Source of the DNA: Loripinus fragilis
Lineage: Eukaryota > Mollusca > Bivalvia > Lucinida > Lucinidae
Length of the DNA stretch: 64,000 bases
NCBI GenBank assembly: GCA_964019695.1
Contig: CAXHUL010000257.1
Coordinates: forward strand, 496,001-560,000
Reading direction: 5' to 3'
Below are positions 38,101-51,530 of the stretch, piece after piece. The position numbers and the translations under genes were made by a program. A model generated the notes under the pieces. It had not been told where the DNA came from. It did not search any database and saw only the letters and a program-made list of their open reading frames with translations. Positions within the stretch are counted from its first letter, which is position 1. Each line of letters opens with the position of its first letter.

Positions 38101-41100
38101 TGCCGAGCAATAGCCCCTGAAAGGGCTTTCGGCACAATTTTCACGCCCTTATTTGAGCCACTTGTAGCCGAAGGAATTTTGCGCAAATGACTGAGAGGTG
38201 CTCCTGGGCACTGCTCATCACTTTGCAATAGGTTCCGGGGCTTTTCGCGAAGGTCGCGTTTTCTCAAACTTTGATGGCATTAGTGGGTGGGGTGTGAAAA
38301 CCTCCGAATGCATGGTTCTCAGCTCCTGCTGTGGGCAGCAAGCCAATTTTTTTTCCAAAATGTTGACCTATAAAAGAGCTTACTCGGGTGTGAAAATTAT
38401 CATTGTGCGCGCGCGCCCCGGACCGCAATTATGATATTTCCTGTTTTCCCATAGGGCCCAAGGCAAATGGGGATAGCGGTTGTACGCGCTTTCTAAGGCT
38501 CTGATCGCTTTTAGATTTTGCACGCGGATAGGGCCAACAGAGGCGCAGGTATTGCCATGCGCACCCGCCCGCAACAATGTTTCGATACCGAGTTATCGGG
38601 GTGTGGAAGTCCGCCGCCCCGAAGCTTTACGCGCTTCCGTCTCGCGAACTACTATTTTCATCATGCCCACACGGGCATCAGTTTGTAGTACGGGAGGCCG
38701 TCTACAAATGGTGAAAATTTCAAAGCGTTCCGTCGGGAAATTAAAAAGTTATGAGCATTAGAAGATCTTCCCATTAGGCCCCATTAGGCCACAGTAGCCG
38801 ACCGGGCCTAAAACTTGCGCGGGTCACTTTCACGGACGGGCTCGAAACTGGTGCCAGAAGTTAGCCCCCGACCAGAGCTTCATTGTGAGGCATTGCGTAA
38901 AATTTTCCGTCTCCCGAGTGCCGAGCAATAGCCCCTGAAAGGGCTTTCGGCACAATTTTCACGCCCTTATTTGAGCCACTTGTAGCCGAAGGAATTTTGC
39001 GCAAATGACTGAGAGGTGCTCCTGGGCACTGCTCATCACTTTGCAATAGGTTCCGGGGCTTTTCGCGAAGGTCGCGTTTTCTCAAACTTTGATGGCATTA
39101 GTGGGTGGGGTGTGAAAACCTCCGAATGCATGGTTCTCAGCTCCTGCTGTGGGCAGCAAGCCAATTTTTTTTCCAAAATGTTGACCTATAAAAGAGCTTA
39201 CTCGGGTGTGAAAATTATCATTGTGCGCGCGCGCCCCGGACCGCAATTATGATATTTCCTGTTTTCCCATAGGGCCCAAGGCAAATGGGGATAGCGGTTG
39301 TACGCGCTTTCTAAGGCTCTGATCGCTTTTAGATTTTGCACGCGGATAGGGCCAACAGAGGCGCAGGTATTGCCATGCGCACCCGCCCGCAACAATGTTT
39401 CGATACCGAGTTATCGGGGTGTGGAAGTCCGCCGCCCCGAAGCTTTACGCGCTTCCGTCTCGCGAACTACTATTTTCATCATGCCCACACGGGCATCAGT
39501 TTGTAGTACGGGAGGCCGTCTACAAATGGTGAAAATTTCAAAGCGTTCCGTCGGGAAATTAAAAAGTTATGAGCATTAGAAGATCTTCCCATTAGGCCCC
39601 ATTAGGCCACAGTAGCCGACCGGGCCTAAAACTTGCGCGGGTCACTTTCACGGACGGGCTCGAAACTGGTGCCAGAAGTTAGCCCCCGACCAGAGCTTCA
39701 TTGTGAGGCATTGCGTAAAATTTTCCGTCCCCCGAGTGCCGAGCAATAGCCCCTGAAAGGGCTTTCGGCACAATTTTCACGCCCTTATTTGAGCCACTTG
39801 TAGCCGAAGGAATTTTGCGCAAATGACTGAGAGGTGCTCCTGGGCACTGCTCATCACTTTGCAATAGGTTCCGGGGCTTTTCGCGAAGGTCGCGTTTTCT
39901 CAAACTTTGATGGCATTAGTGGGTGGGGTGTGAAAACCTCCGAATGCATGGTTCTCAGCTCCTGCTGTGGGCAGCAAGCCAATTTTTTTTCCAAAATGTT
40001 GACCTATAAAAGAGCTTACTCGGGTGTGAAAATTATCATTGTGCGCGCGCGCCCCGGACCGCAATTATGATATTTCCTGTTTTCCCATAGGGCCCAAGGC
40101 AAATGGGGATAGCGGTTGTACGCGCTTTCTAAGGCTCTGATCGCTTTTAGATTTTGCACGCGGATAGGGCCAACAGAGGCGCAGGTATTGCCATGCGCAC
40201 CCGCCCGCAACAATGTTTCGATACCGAGTTATCGGGGTGTGGAAGTCCGCCGCCCCGAAGCTTTACGCGCTTCCGTCTCGCGAACTACTATTTTCATCAT
40301 GCCCACACGGGCATCAGTTTGTAGTACGGGAGGCCGTCTACAAATGGTGAAAATTTCAAAGCGTTCCGTCGGGAAATTAAAAAGTTATGAGCATTAGAAG
40401 ATCTTCCCATTAGGCCCCATTAGGCCACAGTAGCCGACCGGGCCTAAAACTTGCGCGGGTCACTTTCACGGACGGGCTCGAAACTGGTGCCAGAAGTTAG
40501 CCCCCGACCAGAGCTTCATTGTGAGGCATTGCGTAAAATTTTCCGTCCCCCGAGTGCCGAGCAATAGCCCCTGAAAGGGCTTTCGGCACAATTTTCACGC
40601 CCTTATTTGAGCCACTTGTAGCCGAAGGAATTTTGCGCAAATGACTGAGAGGTGCTCCTGGGCACTGCTCATCACTTTGCAATAGGTTCCGGGGCTTTTC
40701 GCGAAGGTCGCGTTTTCTCAAACTTTGATGGCATTAGTGGGTGGGGTGTGAAAACCTCCGAATGCATGGTTCTCAGCTCCTGCTGTGGGCAGCAAGCCAA
40801 TTTTTTTTCCAAAATGTTGACCTATAAAAGAGCTTACTCGGGTGTGAAAATTATCATTGTGCGCGCGCGCCCCGGACCGCAATTATGATATTTCCTGTTT
40901 TCCCATAGGGCCCAAGGCAAATGGGGATAGCGGTTGTACGCGCTTTCTAAGGCTCTGATCGCTTTTAGATTTTGCACGCGGATAGGGCCAACAGAGGCGC
41001 AGGTATTGCCATGCGCACCCGCCCGCAACAATGTTTCGATACCGAGTTATCGGGGTGTGGAAGTCCGCCGCCCCGAAGCTTTACGCGCTTCCGTCTTGCG

Positions 41101-41680
41101 AACTACTATTTTCATCATGCCCACACGGGCATCAGTTTGTAGTACGGGAGGCCGTCTACAAATGGTGAAAATTTCAAAGCGTTCCGTCGGGAAATTAAAA
41201 AGTTATGAGCATTAGAAGATCTTCCCATTAGGCCCCATTAGGCCACAGTAGCCGACCGGGCCTAAAACTTGCGCGGGTCACTTTCACGGACGGGCTCGAA
41301 ACTGGTGCCAGAAGTTAGCCCCCGACCAGAGCTTCATTGTGAGGCATTGCGTAAAATTTTCCGTCCCCCGAGTGCCGAGCAATAGCCCCTGAAAGGGCTT
41401 TCGGCACAATTTTCACGCCCTTATTTGAGCCACTTGTAGCCGAAGGAATTTTGCGCAAATGACTGAGAGGTGCTCCTGGGCACTGCTCATCACTTTGCAA
41501 TAGGTTCCGGGGCTTTTCGCGAAGGTCGCGTTTTCTCAAACTTTGATGGCATTAGTGGGTGGGGTGTGAAAACCTCCGAATGCATGGTTCTCAGCTCCTG
41601 CTGTGGGCAGCAAGCCAATTTTTTTTCCAAAATGTTGACCTATAAAAGAGCTTACTCGGGTGTGAAAATTATCATTGTGC
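33537..41680 (+). repeat. Array segment, units 42-51, low-variation zone
   Basis: Apart from unit 43 (a copy of unit 41), this stretch is close to invariant. I see only the loss of one T from the T8 tract in unit 45 (tract 36712-36718), C-to-T at 38912 in unit 48, and in unit 51 C-to-T at 41097, with G-to-C at 41681 just at the edge, which is the first Block B marker. Units 42, 44, 46, 47, 49 and 50 look identical to consensus. No gene or other feature is present. Confidence 0.88.
35991..36807 (+). repeat. Unit 45, 817 bp, T8 tract shortened to T7
   Basis: The homopolymer after agcaagccaa has seven T (36712-36718) instead of eight. The same shortening occurs in unit 76. Homopolymer length changes arise by replication slippage but are also the commonest long-read sequencing error, so this event needs read support. 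Confidence 0.85.
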
Positions 41681-44600
41681 CCGCGCGCCCCGGACCGCAA
41701 TTATGATATTTCCTGTTTTCCCATAGGGCCCAAGGCAAATGGGGATAGCGGTTGTACGCGCTTTCTAAGGCTCTGATCGCTTTTAGATTTTGCACGCGGA
41801 TAGGGCCAACAGAGGCGCAGGTATTGCCATGCCCACCCGCCCGCAACAATGTTTCGATACCGAGTTATCGGGGTGTGGAACTCCGCCGCCCCGAAGCTTT
41901 ACGCGCTTCCGTCTCGCGAACTACTATTTTCATCATGCCCACACGGGCATCAGTTTGTAGTACGGGAGGCCGTCTACAAATGGTGAAAATTTCAAAGCGT
42001 TCCGTCGGGAAATTAAAAAGTTATGAGCATTAGAAGATCTTCCCATTAGGCCCCATTAGGCCACAGTAGCCGACCGGGCCTAAAACTTGCGCGGGTCACT
42101 TTCACGGACGGGCTCGAAACTGGTGCCAGAAGTTAGCCCCCGACCAGAGCTTCATTGTGAGGCATTGCGTAAAATTTTCCGTCCCCCGAGTGCCGAGCAA
42201 TAGCCCCTGAAAGGGCTTTCGGCACAATTTTCACGCCCTTATTTGAGCCACTTGTAGCCGAAGGAATTTTGCGCAAATGACTGAGAGGTGCTCCTGGGAA
42301 CTGCTCATCACTTTGCAATAGGTTCCGGGGCTTTTCGCGAAGGTCGCGTTTTCTCAAACTTTGATGGCATTAGTGGGTGGGGTGTGAAAACCTCCGAATG
42401 CATGGTTCTCAGCTCCTGCTGTGGGCAGCAAGCCAATTTTTTTTCCAAAATGTTGACCTATAAAAGAGCTTACTCGGGTGTGAAAATTATCATTGTGCGC
42501 GCGCGCCCCGGACCGCAATTATGATATTTCCTGTTTTCCCATAGGGCCCAAGGCAAATGGGGATAGCGGTTGTACGCGCTTTCTAAGGCTCTGATCGCTT
42601 TTAGATTTTGCACGCGGATAGGGCCAACAGAGGCGCAGGTATTGCCATGCGCACCCGCCCGCAACAATGTTTCGATACCGAGTTATCGGGGTGTGGAAGT
42701 CCGCCGCCCCGAAGCTTTACGCGCTTCCGTCTCGCGAACTACTATTTTCATCATGCCCACACGGGCATCAGTTTGTAGTACGGGAGGCCGTCTACAAATG
42801 GTGAAAATTTCAAAGCGTTCCGTCGGGAAATTAAAAAGTTATGAGCATTAGAAGATCTTCCCATTAGGCCCCATTAGGCCACAGTAGCCGACCGGGCCTA
42901 AAACTTGCGCGGGTCACTTTCACGGACGGGCTCGAAACTGGTGCCAGAAGTTAGCCCCCGACCAGAGCTTCATTGTGAGGCATTGCGTAAAATTTTCCGT
43001 CCCCCGAGTGCCGAGCAATAGCCCCTGAAAGGGCTTTCGGCACAATTTTCACGCCCTTATTTGAGCCACTTGTAGCCGAAGGAATTTTGCGCAAATGACT
43101 GAGAGGTGCTCCTGGGCACTGCTCATCACTTTGCAATAGGTTCCGGGGCTTTTCGCGAAGGTCGCGTTTTCTCAAACTTTGATGGCATTAGTGGGTGGGG
43201 TGTGAAAACCTCCGAATGCATGGTTCTCAGCTCCTGCTGTGGGCAGCAAGCCAATTTTTTTTCCAAAATGTTGACCTATAAAAGAGCTTACTCGGGTGTG
43301 AAAATTATCATTGTGCGCGCGCGCCCCGGACCTCAATTATGATATTTCCTGTTTTCCCATAGGGCCCAAGGCAAATGGGGATAGCGGTTGTACGCGCTTT
43401 CTAAGGCTCTGATCGCTTTTAGATTTTGCACGCGGATAGGGCCAACAGAGGCGCAGGTATTGCCATGCGCACCCGCCCGCAACAATGTTTCGATACTGAG
43501 TTATCGGGGTGTGGAAGTCCGCCGCCCCGAAGCTTTACGCGCTTCCATCTCGCGAACTACTATTTTCATCATGCCCACACGGGCATCAGTTTGTAGTACG
43601 GGAGGCCGTCTACAAATGGTGAAAATTTCAAAGCGTTCCGTCGGGAAATTAAAAAGTTATGAGCATTAGAAGATCTTCCCATTAGGCCCCATTAGGCCAC
43701 AGTAGCCGACCGGGCCTAAAACTTGCGCGGGTCACTTTCACGGACGGGCTCGAAACTGGTGCCAGAAGTTAGCCCCCGACCAGAGCTTCATTGTGAGGCA
43801 TTGCGTAAAATTTTCCGTCCCCCGAGTGCCGAGCAATAGCCCCTGAAAGGGCTTTCGGCACAATTTTCACGCCCTTATTTGAGCCACTTGTAGCCGAAGG
43901 AATTTTGCGCAAATGACTGAGAGGTGCTCCTGGGCACTGCTCATCACTTTGCAATAGGTTCCGGGGCTTTTCGCGAAGGTCGCGTTTTCTCAAACTTTGA
44001 TGGCATTAGTGGGTGGGGTGTGAAAACCTCCGAATGCATGGTTCTCAGCTCCTGCTGTGGGCAGCAAGCCAATTTTTTTTCCAAAATGTTGACCTATAAA
44101 AGAGCTTACTCGGGTGTGAAAATTATCATTGTGCGCGCGCGCCCCGGACCGCAATTATGATATTTCCTGTTTTCCCATAGGGCCCAAGGCAAATGGGGAT
44201 AGCGGTTGTACGCGCTTTCTAAGGCTCTGATCGCTTTTAGATTTTGCACGCGGATAGGGCCAACAGAGGCGCAGGTATTGCCATGCGCACCCGCCCGCAA
44301 CAATGTTTCGATACCGAGTTATCGGGGTGTGGAAGTCCGCCGCCCCGAAGCTTTACGCGCTTCCGTCTCGCGAACTACTATTTTCATCATGCCCACACGG
44401 GCATCAGTTTGTAGTACGGGAGGCCGTCTACAAATGGTGAAAATTTCAAAGCGTTCCGTCGGGAAATTAAAAAGTTATGAGCATTAGAAGATCTTCCCAT
44501 TAGGCCCCATTAGGCCACAGTAGCCGACCGGGCCTAAAACTTGCGCGGGTCACTTTCACGGACGGGCTCGAAACTGGTGCCAGAAGTTAGCCCCCGACCA

Positions 44601-47600
44601 GAGCTTCATTGTGAGGCATTGCGTAAAATTTTCCATCCCCCAAGTGCCGAGCAATAGCCCCTGAAAGGGCTTTCGGCACAATTTTCACGCCCTTATTTGA
44701 GCCACTTGTAGCCGAAGGAATTTTGCGCAAATGACTGAGAGGTGCTCCTGGGCACTGCTCATCACTTTGCAATAGGTTCCGGGGCTTTTCGCGAAGGTCG
44801 CGTTTTCTCAAACTTTGATGGCATTAGTGGGTGGGGTGTGAAAACCTCCGAATGCATGGTTCTCAGCTCCTGCTGTGGGCAGCAAGCCAATTTTTTTTCC
44901 AAAATGTTGACCTATAAAAGAGCTTACTCGGGTGTGAAAATTATCATTGTGCGCGCGCGCCCCGGACCGCAATTATGATATTTCCTGTTTTCCCATAGGG
45001 CCCAAGGCAAATGGGGATAGCGGTTGTACGCGCTTTCTAAGGCTCTGATCGCTTTTAGATTTTGCACGCGGATAGGGCCAACAGAGGCGCAGGTATTGCC
45101 ATGCGCACCCGCCCGCAACAATGTTTCGATACCGAGTTATCGGGGTGTGGAAGTCCGCCGCCCCGAAGCTTTACGCGCTTCCGTCTCGCGAACTACTATT
45201 TTCATCATGCCCACACGGGCATCAGTTTGTAGTACGGGAGGCCGTCTACAAATGGTGAAAATTTCAAAGCGTTCCGTCGGGAAATTAAAAAGTTATGAAC
45301 ATTAGAAGATCTTCCCATTAGGCCCCATTAGGCCACAGTAGCCGACCGGGCCTAAAACTTGCGCGGGTCACTTTCACGGACGGGCTCGAAACTGGTGCCA
45401 GAAGTTAGCCCCCGACCAGAGCTTCATTGTGAGGCATTGCGTAAAATTTTCCGTCCCCCGAGTGCCGAGCAATAGCCCCTGAAAGGGCTTTCGGCACAAT
45501 TTTCACGCCCTTATTTGAGCCACTTGTAGCCGAAGGAATTTTGCGCAAATGACTGAGAGGTGCTCCTGGGCACTGCTCATCACTTTGCAATAGGTTCCGG
45601 GGCTTTTCGCGAAGGTCGCGTTTTCTCAAACTTTGATGGCATTAGTGGGTGGGGTGTGAAAACCTCCGAATGCATGGTTCTCAGCTCCTGCTGTGGGCAG
45701 CAAGCCAATTTTTTTTCCAAAATGTTGACCTATAAAAGAGCTTACTCGGGTGTGAAAATTATCATTGTGCGCGCGCGCCCCGGACCGCAATTATGATATT
45801 TCCTGTTTTCCCATAGGGCCCAAGGCAAATGGGGATAGCGGTTGTACGCGCTTTCTAAGGCTCTGATCGCTTTTAGATTTTGCACGCGGATAGGGCCAAC
45901 AGAGGCGCAGGTATTGCCATGCGCACCCGCCCGCAACAATGTTTCGATACCGAGTTATCGGGGTGTGGAAGTCCGCCGCCCCGAAGCTTTACGCGCTTCC
46001 GTCTCGCGAACTACTATTTTCATCATGCCCACACGGGCATCAGTTTGTAGTACGGGAGGCCGTCTACAAATGGTGAAAATTTCAAAGCGTTCCGTCGGGA
46101 AATTAAAAAGTTATGAGCATTAGAAGATCTTCCCATTAGGCCCCATTAGGCCACAGTAGCCGACCGGGCCTAAAACTTGCGCGGGTCACTTTCACGGACG
46201 GGCTCGAAACTGGTGCCAGAAGTTAGCCCCCGACCAGAGCTTCATTGTGAGGCATTGCGTAAAATTTTCCGTCCCCCGAGTGCCGAGCAATAGCCCCTGA
46301 AAGGGCTTTCGGCACAATTTTCACGCCCTTATTTGAGCCACTTGTAGCCGAAGGAATTTTGCGCAAATGACTGAGAGGTGCTCCTGGGCACTGCTCATCA
46401 CTTTGCAATAGGTTCCGGGGCTTTTCGCGAAGGTCGCGTTTTCTCAAACTTTGATGGCATTAGTGGGTGGGGTGTGAAAACCTCCGAATGCATGGTTCTC
46501 AGCTCCTGCTGTGGGCAGCAAGCCAATTTTTTTTCCAAAATGTTGACCTATAAAAGAGCTTACTCGGGTGTGAAAATTATCATTGTGCGCGCGCGCCCCG
46601 GACCGCAATTATGATATTTCCTGTTTTCCCATAGGGCCCAAGGCAAATGGGGATAGCGGTTGTACGCGCTTTCTAAGGCTCTGATCGCTTTTAGATTTTG
46701 CATGCGGATAGGGCCAACAGAGGCGCAGGTATTGCCATGCGCACCCGCCCGCAACAATGTTTCGATACCGAGTTATCGGGGTGTGGAAGTCCGCCGCCCC
46801 GAAGCTTTACGCGCTTCCGTCTCGCGAACTACTATTTTCATCATGCCCACACGGGCATCAGTTTGTAGTACGGGAGGCCGTCTACAAATGGTGAAAATTT
46901 CAAAGCATTCCGTCGGGAAATTAAAAAGTTATGAGCATTAGAAGATCTTCCCATTAGGCCCCATTAGGCCACAGTAGCCGACCGGGCCTAAAACTTGCGC
47001 GGGTCACTTTCACGGACGGGCTCGAAACTGGTGCCAGAAGTTAGCCCCCGACCAGAGCTTCATTGTGAGGCATTGCGTAAAATTTTCCGTCCCCCGAGTG
47101 CCGAGCAATAGCCCCTGAAAGGGCTTTCGGCACAATTTTCACGCCCTTATTTGAGCCACTTGTAGCCGATGGAATTTTGCGCAAATGACTGAGAGGTGCT
47201 CCTGGGCACTGCTCATCACTTTGCAATAGGTTCCGGGGCTTTTCGCGAAGGTCGCGTTTTCTCAAACTTTGATGGCATTAGTGGGTGGGGTGTGAAAACC
47301 TCCGAATGCATGGTTCTCAGCTCCTGCTGTGGGCAGCAAGCCAATTTTTTTTCCAAAATGTTGACCTATAAAAGAGCTTACTCGGGTGTGAAAATTATCA
47401 TTGTGCGCGCGCGCCCCGGACCGCAATTATGATATTTCCTGTTTTCCCATAGGGCCCAAGGCAAATGGGGATAGCGGTTGTACGCGCTTTCTAAGGCTCT
47501 GATCGCTTTTAGATTTTGCACGCGGATAGGGCCAACAGAGGCGCAGGTATTGCCATGCGCACCCGCCCGCAACAATGTTTCGATACCGAGTTATCGGGGT

Positions 47601-50600
47601 GTGGAAGTCCGCCGCCCCGAAGCTTTACGCGCTTCCGTCTCGCGAACTACTATTTTCATCATGCCCACACGGGCATCAGTTTGTAGTACGGGAGGCTGTC
47701 TACAAATGGTGAAAATTTCAAAGCGTTCCGTCGGGAAATTAAAAAGTTATGAGCATTAGAAGATCTTCCCATTAGGCCCCATTAGGCCACAGTAGCCGAC
47801 CGGGCCTAAAACTTGCGCGGGTCACTTTCACGGACGGGCTCGAAACTGGTGCCAGAAGTTAGCCCCCGACCAGAGCTTCATTGTGAGGCATTGCGTAAAA
47901 TTTTCCGTCCCCCGAGTGCCGAGCAATAGCCCCTGAAAGGGCTTTCGGCACAATTTTCACGCCCTTATTTGAGCCACTTGTAGCCAAAGGAATTTTGCGC
48001 AAATGACTGAGAGGTGCTCCTGGGCACTGCTCATCACTTTGCAATAGGTTCCGGGGCTTTTCGCGAAGGTCGCGTTTTCTCAAACTTTGATGGCATTAGT
48101 GGGTGGGGTGTGAAAACCTCCGAATGCATGGTTCTCAGCTCCTGCTGTGGGCAGCAAGCCAATTTTTTTTCCAAAATGTTGACCTATAAAAGAGCTTACT
48201 CGGGTGTGAAAATTATCATTGTGCGCGCGCGCCCCGGACCGCAATTATGATATTTCCTGTTTTCCCATAGGGCCCAAGGCAAATGGGGATAGCGGTTGTA
48301 CGCGCTTTCTAAGGCTCTGATCGCTTTTAGATTTTGCACGCGGATAGGGCCAACAGAGGCGCAGGTATTGCCATGCGCACCCGCCCGCAACAATGTTTCG
48401 ATACCGAGTTATCGGGGTGTGGAAGTCTGCCGCCCCGAAGCTTTACACGCTTCCGTCTCGCGAACTACTATTTTCATCATGCCCACACGGGCATCAGTTT
48501 GTAGTACGGGAGGCCGTCTACAAATGGTGAAAATTTCAAAGCGTTCCGTCGGGAAATTAAAAAGTTATGAGCATTAGAAGATCTTCCCATTAGGCCCCAT
48601 TAGGCCACAGTAGCCGACCGGGCCTAAAACTTGCGCGGGTCACTTTCACGGACGGGCTCGAAACTGGTGCCAGAAGTTAGCCCCCGACCAGAGCTTCATT
48701 GTGAGGCATTGCGTAAAATTTTCCGTCCCCCAAGTGCCGAGCAATAGCCCCTGAAAGGGCTTTCGGCACAATTTTCACGCCCTTATTTGAGCCACTTGTA
48801 GCCGAAGGAATTTTGCGCAAATGACTGAGAGGTGCTCCTGGGCACTGCTCATCACTTTGCAATAGGTTCCCGGGCTTTTCGCGAAGGTCGCGTTTTCTCA
48901 AACTTTGATGGCATTAGTGGGTGGGGTGTGAAAACCTCCGAATGCATGGTTCTCAGCTCCTGCTGTGGGCAGCAAGCCAATTTTTTTTCCAAAATGTTGA
49001 CCTATAAAAGAGCTTACTCGGGTGTGAAAATTATCATTGTGCGCGCGCGCCCCGGACCGCAATTATGATATTTCCTGTTTTCCCATAGGGCCCAAGGCAA
49101 ATGGGGATAGCGGTTGTACGCGCTTTCTAAGGCTCTGATCGCTTTTAGATTTTGCACGCGGATAGGGCCAACAGAGGCGCAGGTATTGCCATGCGCACCC
49201 GCCCGCAACAATGTTTCGATACCGAGTTATCGGGGTGTGGAAGTCCGCCGCCCCGAAGCTTTACACGCTTCCGTCTCGCGAACTACTATTTTCATCATGC
49301 CCACACGGGCATCAGTTTGTAGTACGGGAGGCCGTCTACAAATGGTGAAAATTTCAAAGCGTTCCGTCGGGAAATTAAAAAGTTATGAGCATTAGAAGAT
49401 CTTCCCATTAGGCCCCATTAGGCCACAGTAGCCGACCGGGCCTAAAACTTGCGCGGGTCACTTTCACGGACGGGCTCGAAACTGGTGCCAGAAGTTAGCC
49501 CCCGACCAGAGCTTCATTGTGAGGCATTGCGTAAAATTTTCCGTCCCCCGAGTGCCGAGCAATAGCCCCTGAAAGGGCTTTCGGCACAATTTTCACGCCC
49601 TTATTTGAGCCACTTGTAGCCGAAGGAATTTTGCGCAAATGACTGAGAGGTGCTCCTGGGCACTGCTCATCACTTTGCAATAGGTTCCGGGGCTTTTCGC
49701 GAAGGTCGCGTTTTCTCAAACTTTGATGGCATTAGTGGGTGGGGTGTGAAAACCTCCGAATGCATGGTTCTCAGCTCCTGCTGGGGCAGCAAGCCAATTT
49801 TTTTTCCAAAATGTTGACCTATAAAAGAGCTTACTCGGGTGTGAAAATTATCATTGTGCGCGCGCGCCCCGGACCGCAATTATGATATTTCCTGTTTTCC
49901 CATAGGGCCCAAGGCAAATGGGGATAGCGGTTGTACGCGCTTTCTAAGGCTCTGATCGCTTTTAGATTTTGCACGCGGATAGGGCCAACAGAGGCGCAGG
50001 TATTGCCATGCGCACCCGCCCGCAACAATGTTTCGATACCGAGTTATCGGGGTGTGGAAGTCCGCCGCCCCGAAGCTTTACGCGCTTCCGTCTCGCGAAC
50101 TACTATTTTCATCATGCCCACACGGGCATCAGTTTGTAGTACGGGAGGCCGTCTACAAATGGTGAAAATTTCAAAGCGTTCCGTCGGGAAATTAAAAAGT
50201 TATGAGCATTAGAAGATCTTCCCATTAGGCCCCATTAGGCCACAGTAGCCGACCGGGCCTAAAACTTGCGCGGGTCACTTTCACGGACGGGCTCGAAACT
50301 GGTGCCAGAAGTTAGCCCCCGACCAGAGCTTCATTGTGAGGCATTGCGTAAAATTTTCCGTCCCCCGAGTGCCGAGCAATAGCCCCTGAAAGGGCTTTCG
50401 GCACAATTTTCACGCCCTTATTTGAGCCACTTGTAGCCGAAGGAATTTTGCGCAAATGACTGAGAGGTGCTCCTGGGCACTGCTCATCACTTTGCAATAG
50501 GTTCCGGGGCTTTTCGCGAAGGTCGCGTTTTCTCAAACTTTGATGGCATTAGTGGGTGGGGTGTGAAAACCTCCGAATGCATGGTTCTCAGCTCCTGCTG

Positions 50601-51192
50601 TGGGCAGCAAGCCAATTTTTTTTCCAAAATGTTTACCTATAAAAGAGCTTACTCGGGTGTGAAAATTATCATTGTGCGCGCGCGCCCCGGACCGCAATTA
50701 TGATATTTCCTGTTTTCCCATAGGGCCCAAGGCAAATGGGGATAGCGGTTGTACGCGCTTTCTAAGGCTCTGATCGCTTTTAGATTTTGCACGCGGATAG
50801 GGCCAACAGAGGCGCAGGTATTGCCATGCGCACCCGCCCGCAACAATGTTTCGTTACCGAGTTATCGGGGTGTGGAAGTCCGCCGCCCCGAAGCTTTACG
50901 CGCTTCCGTCTCGCGAACTACTATTTTCATCATGCCCACACGGGCATCAGTTTGTAGTACGGGAGGCCGTCTACAAATGGTGAAAATTTCAAAGCGTTCC
51001 GTCGGGAAATTAAAAAGTTATGAGCATTAGAAGATCTTCCCATTAGGCCCCATTAGGCCACAGTAGCCGACCGGGCCTAAAACTTGCGCGGGTCACTTTC
51101 ACAGACGGGCTCGAAACTGGTGCCAGAAGTTAGCCCCCGACCAGAGCTTCATTGTGAGGCATTGCGTAAAATTTTCCGTCCCCCGAGTGCCA
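41681..51192 (+). repeat. Duplicated segment, Block B (units 51-63)
   Basis: The Block A marker series recurs here in order: 41681, 43333 and 43547 (offset 17,176 bp), then 44642, 45299, 46703, 46907, 47170, 47697, 47986, 48447, 48732, 49783, 50634, 50854, 51103 and 51192 (offset 17,994 bp). The offsets are 21 and 22 monomers less two single-base deletions. The change of offset shows one extra monomer in Block B (or one lost from Block A) between the m196 and m473 markers. Changes private to Block B include m200T (41097, just upstream), m118C (41833), m166C (41881), m584A (42299), m146T (43497), m466A (44635), m169T (48428), m612C (48871) and a second m188A copy (49265). Confidence 0.9.
49078..49894 (+). 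repeat. Unit 61, 817 bp, T707 deletion shared with unit 39
   Basis: It carries the same hairpin-loop T deletion as unit 39 (at 49783/49784). It also has m188A (49265), which unit 39 lacks but the preceding unit 60 has (48447). That suggests m188A spread by one unit after the 18-kb duplication, through conversion or unequal exchange. Confidence 0.88.
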
Positions 51193-51530
51193 AGCAATAG
51201 CCCCTGAAAGGGCTTTCGGCACAATTTTCACGCCCTTATTTGAGCCACTTGTAGCCGAAGGAATTTTGCGCAAATGACTGAGAGGTGCTCCTGGGCACTG
51301 CTCATCACTTTGCAATAGGTTCCGGGGCTTTTCGCGAAGGTCGCGTTTTCTCAAACTTTGATGGCATTAGTGGGTGGGGTGTGAAAACCTCCGAATGCAT
51401 GGTTCTCAGCTCCTGCTGTGGGCAGCAAGCCAATTTTTTTTCCAAAATGTTGACCTATAAAAGAGCTTACTCGGGTGTGAAAATTATCATTGTGCGCGCG
51501 CGCCCCGGACCGCAATTATGATATTTCCTG

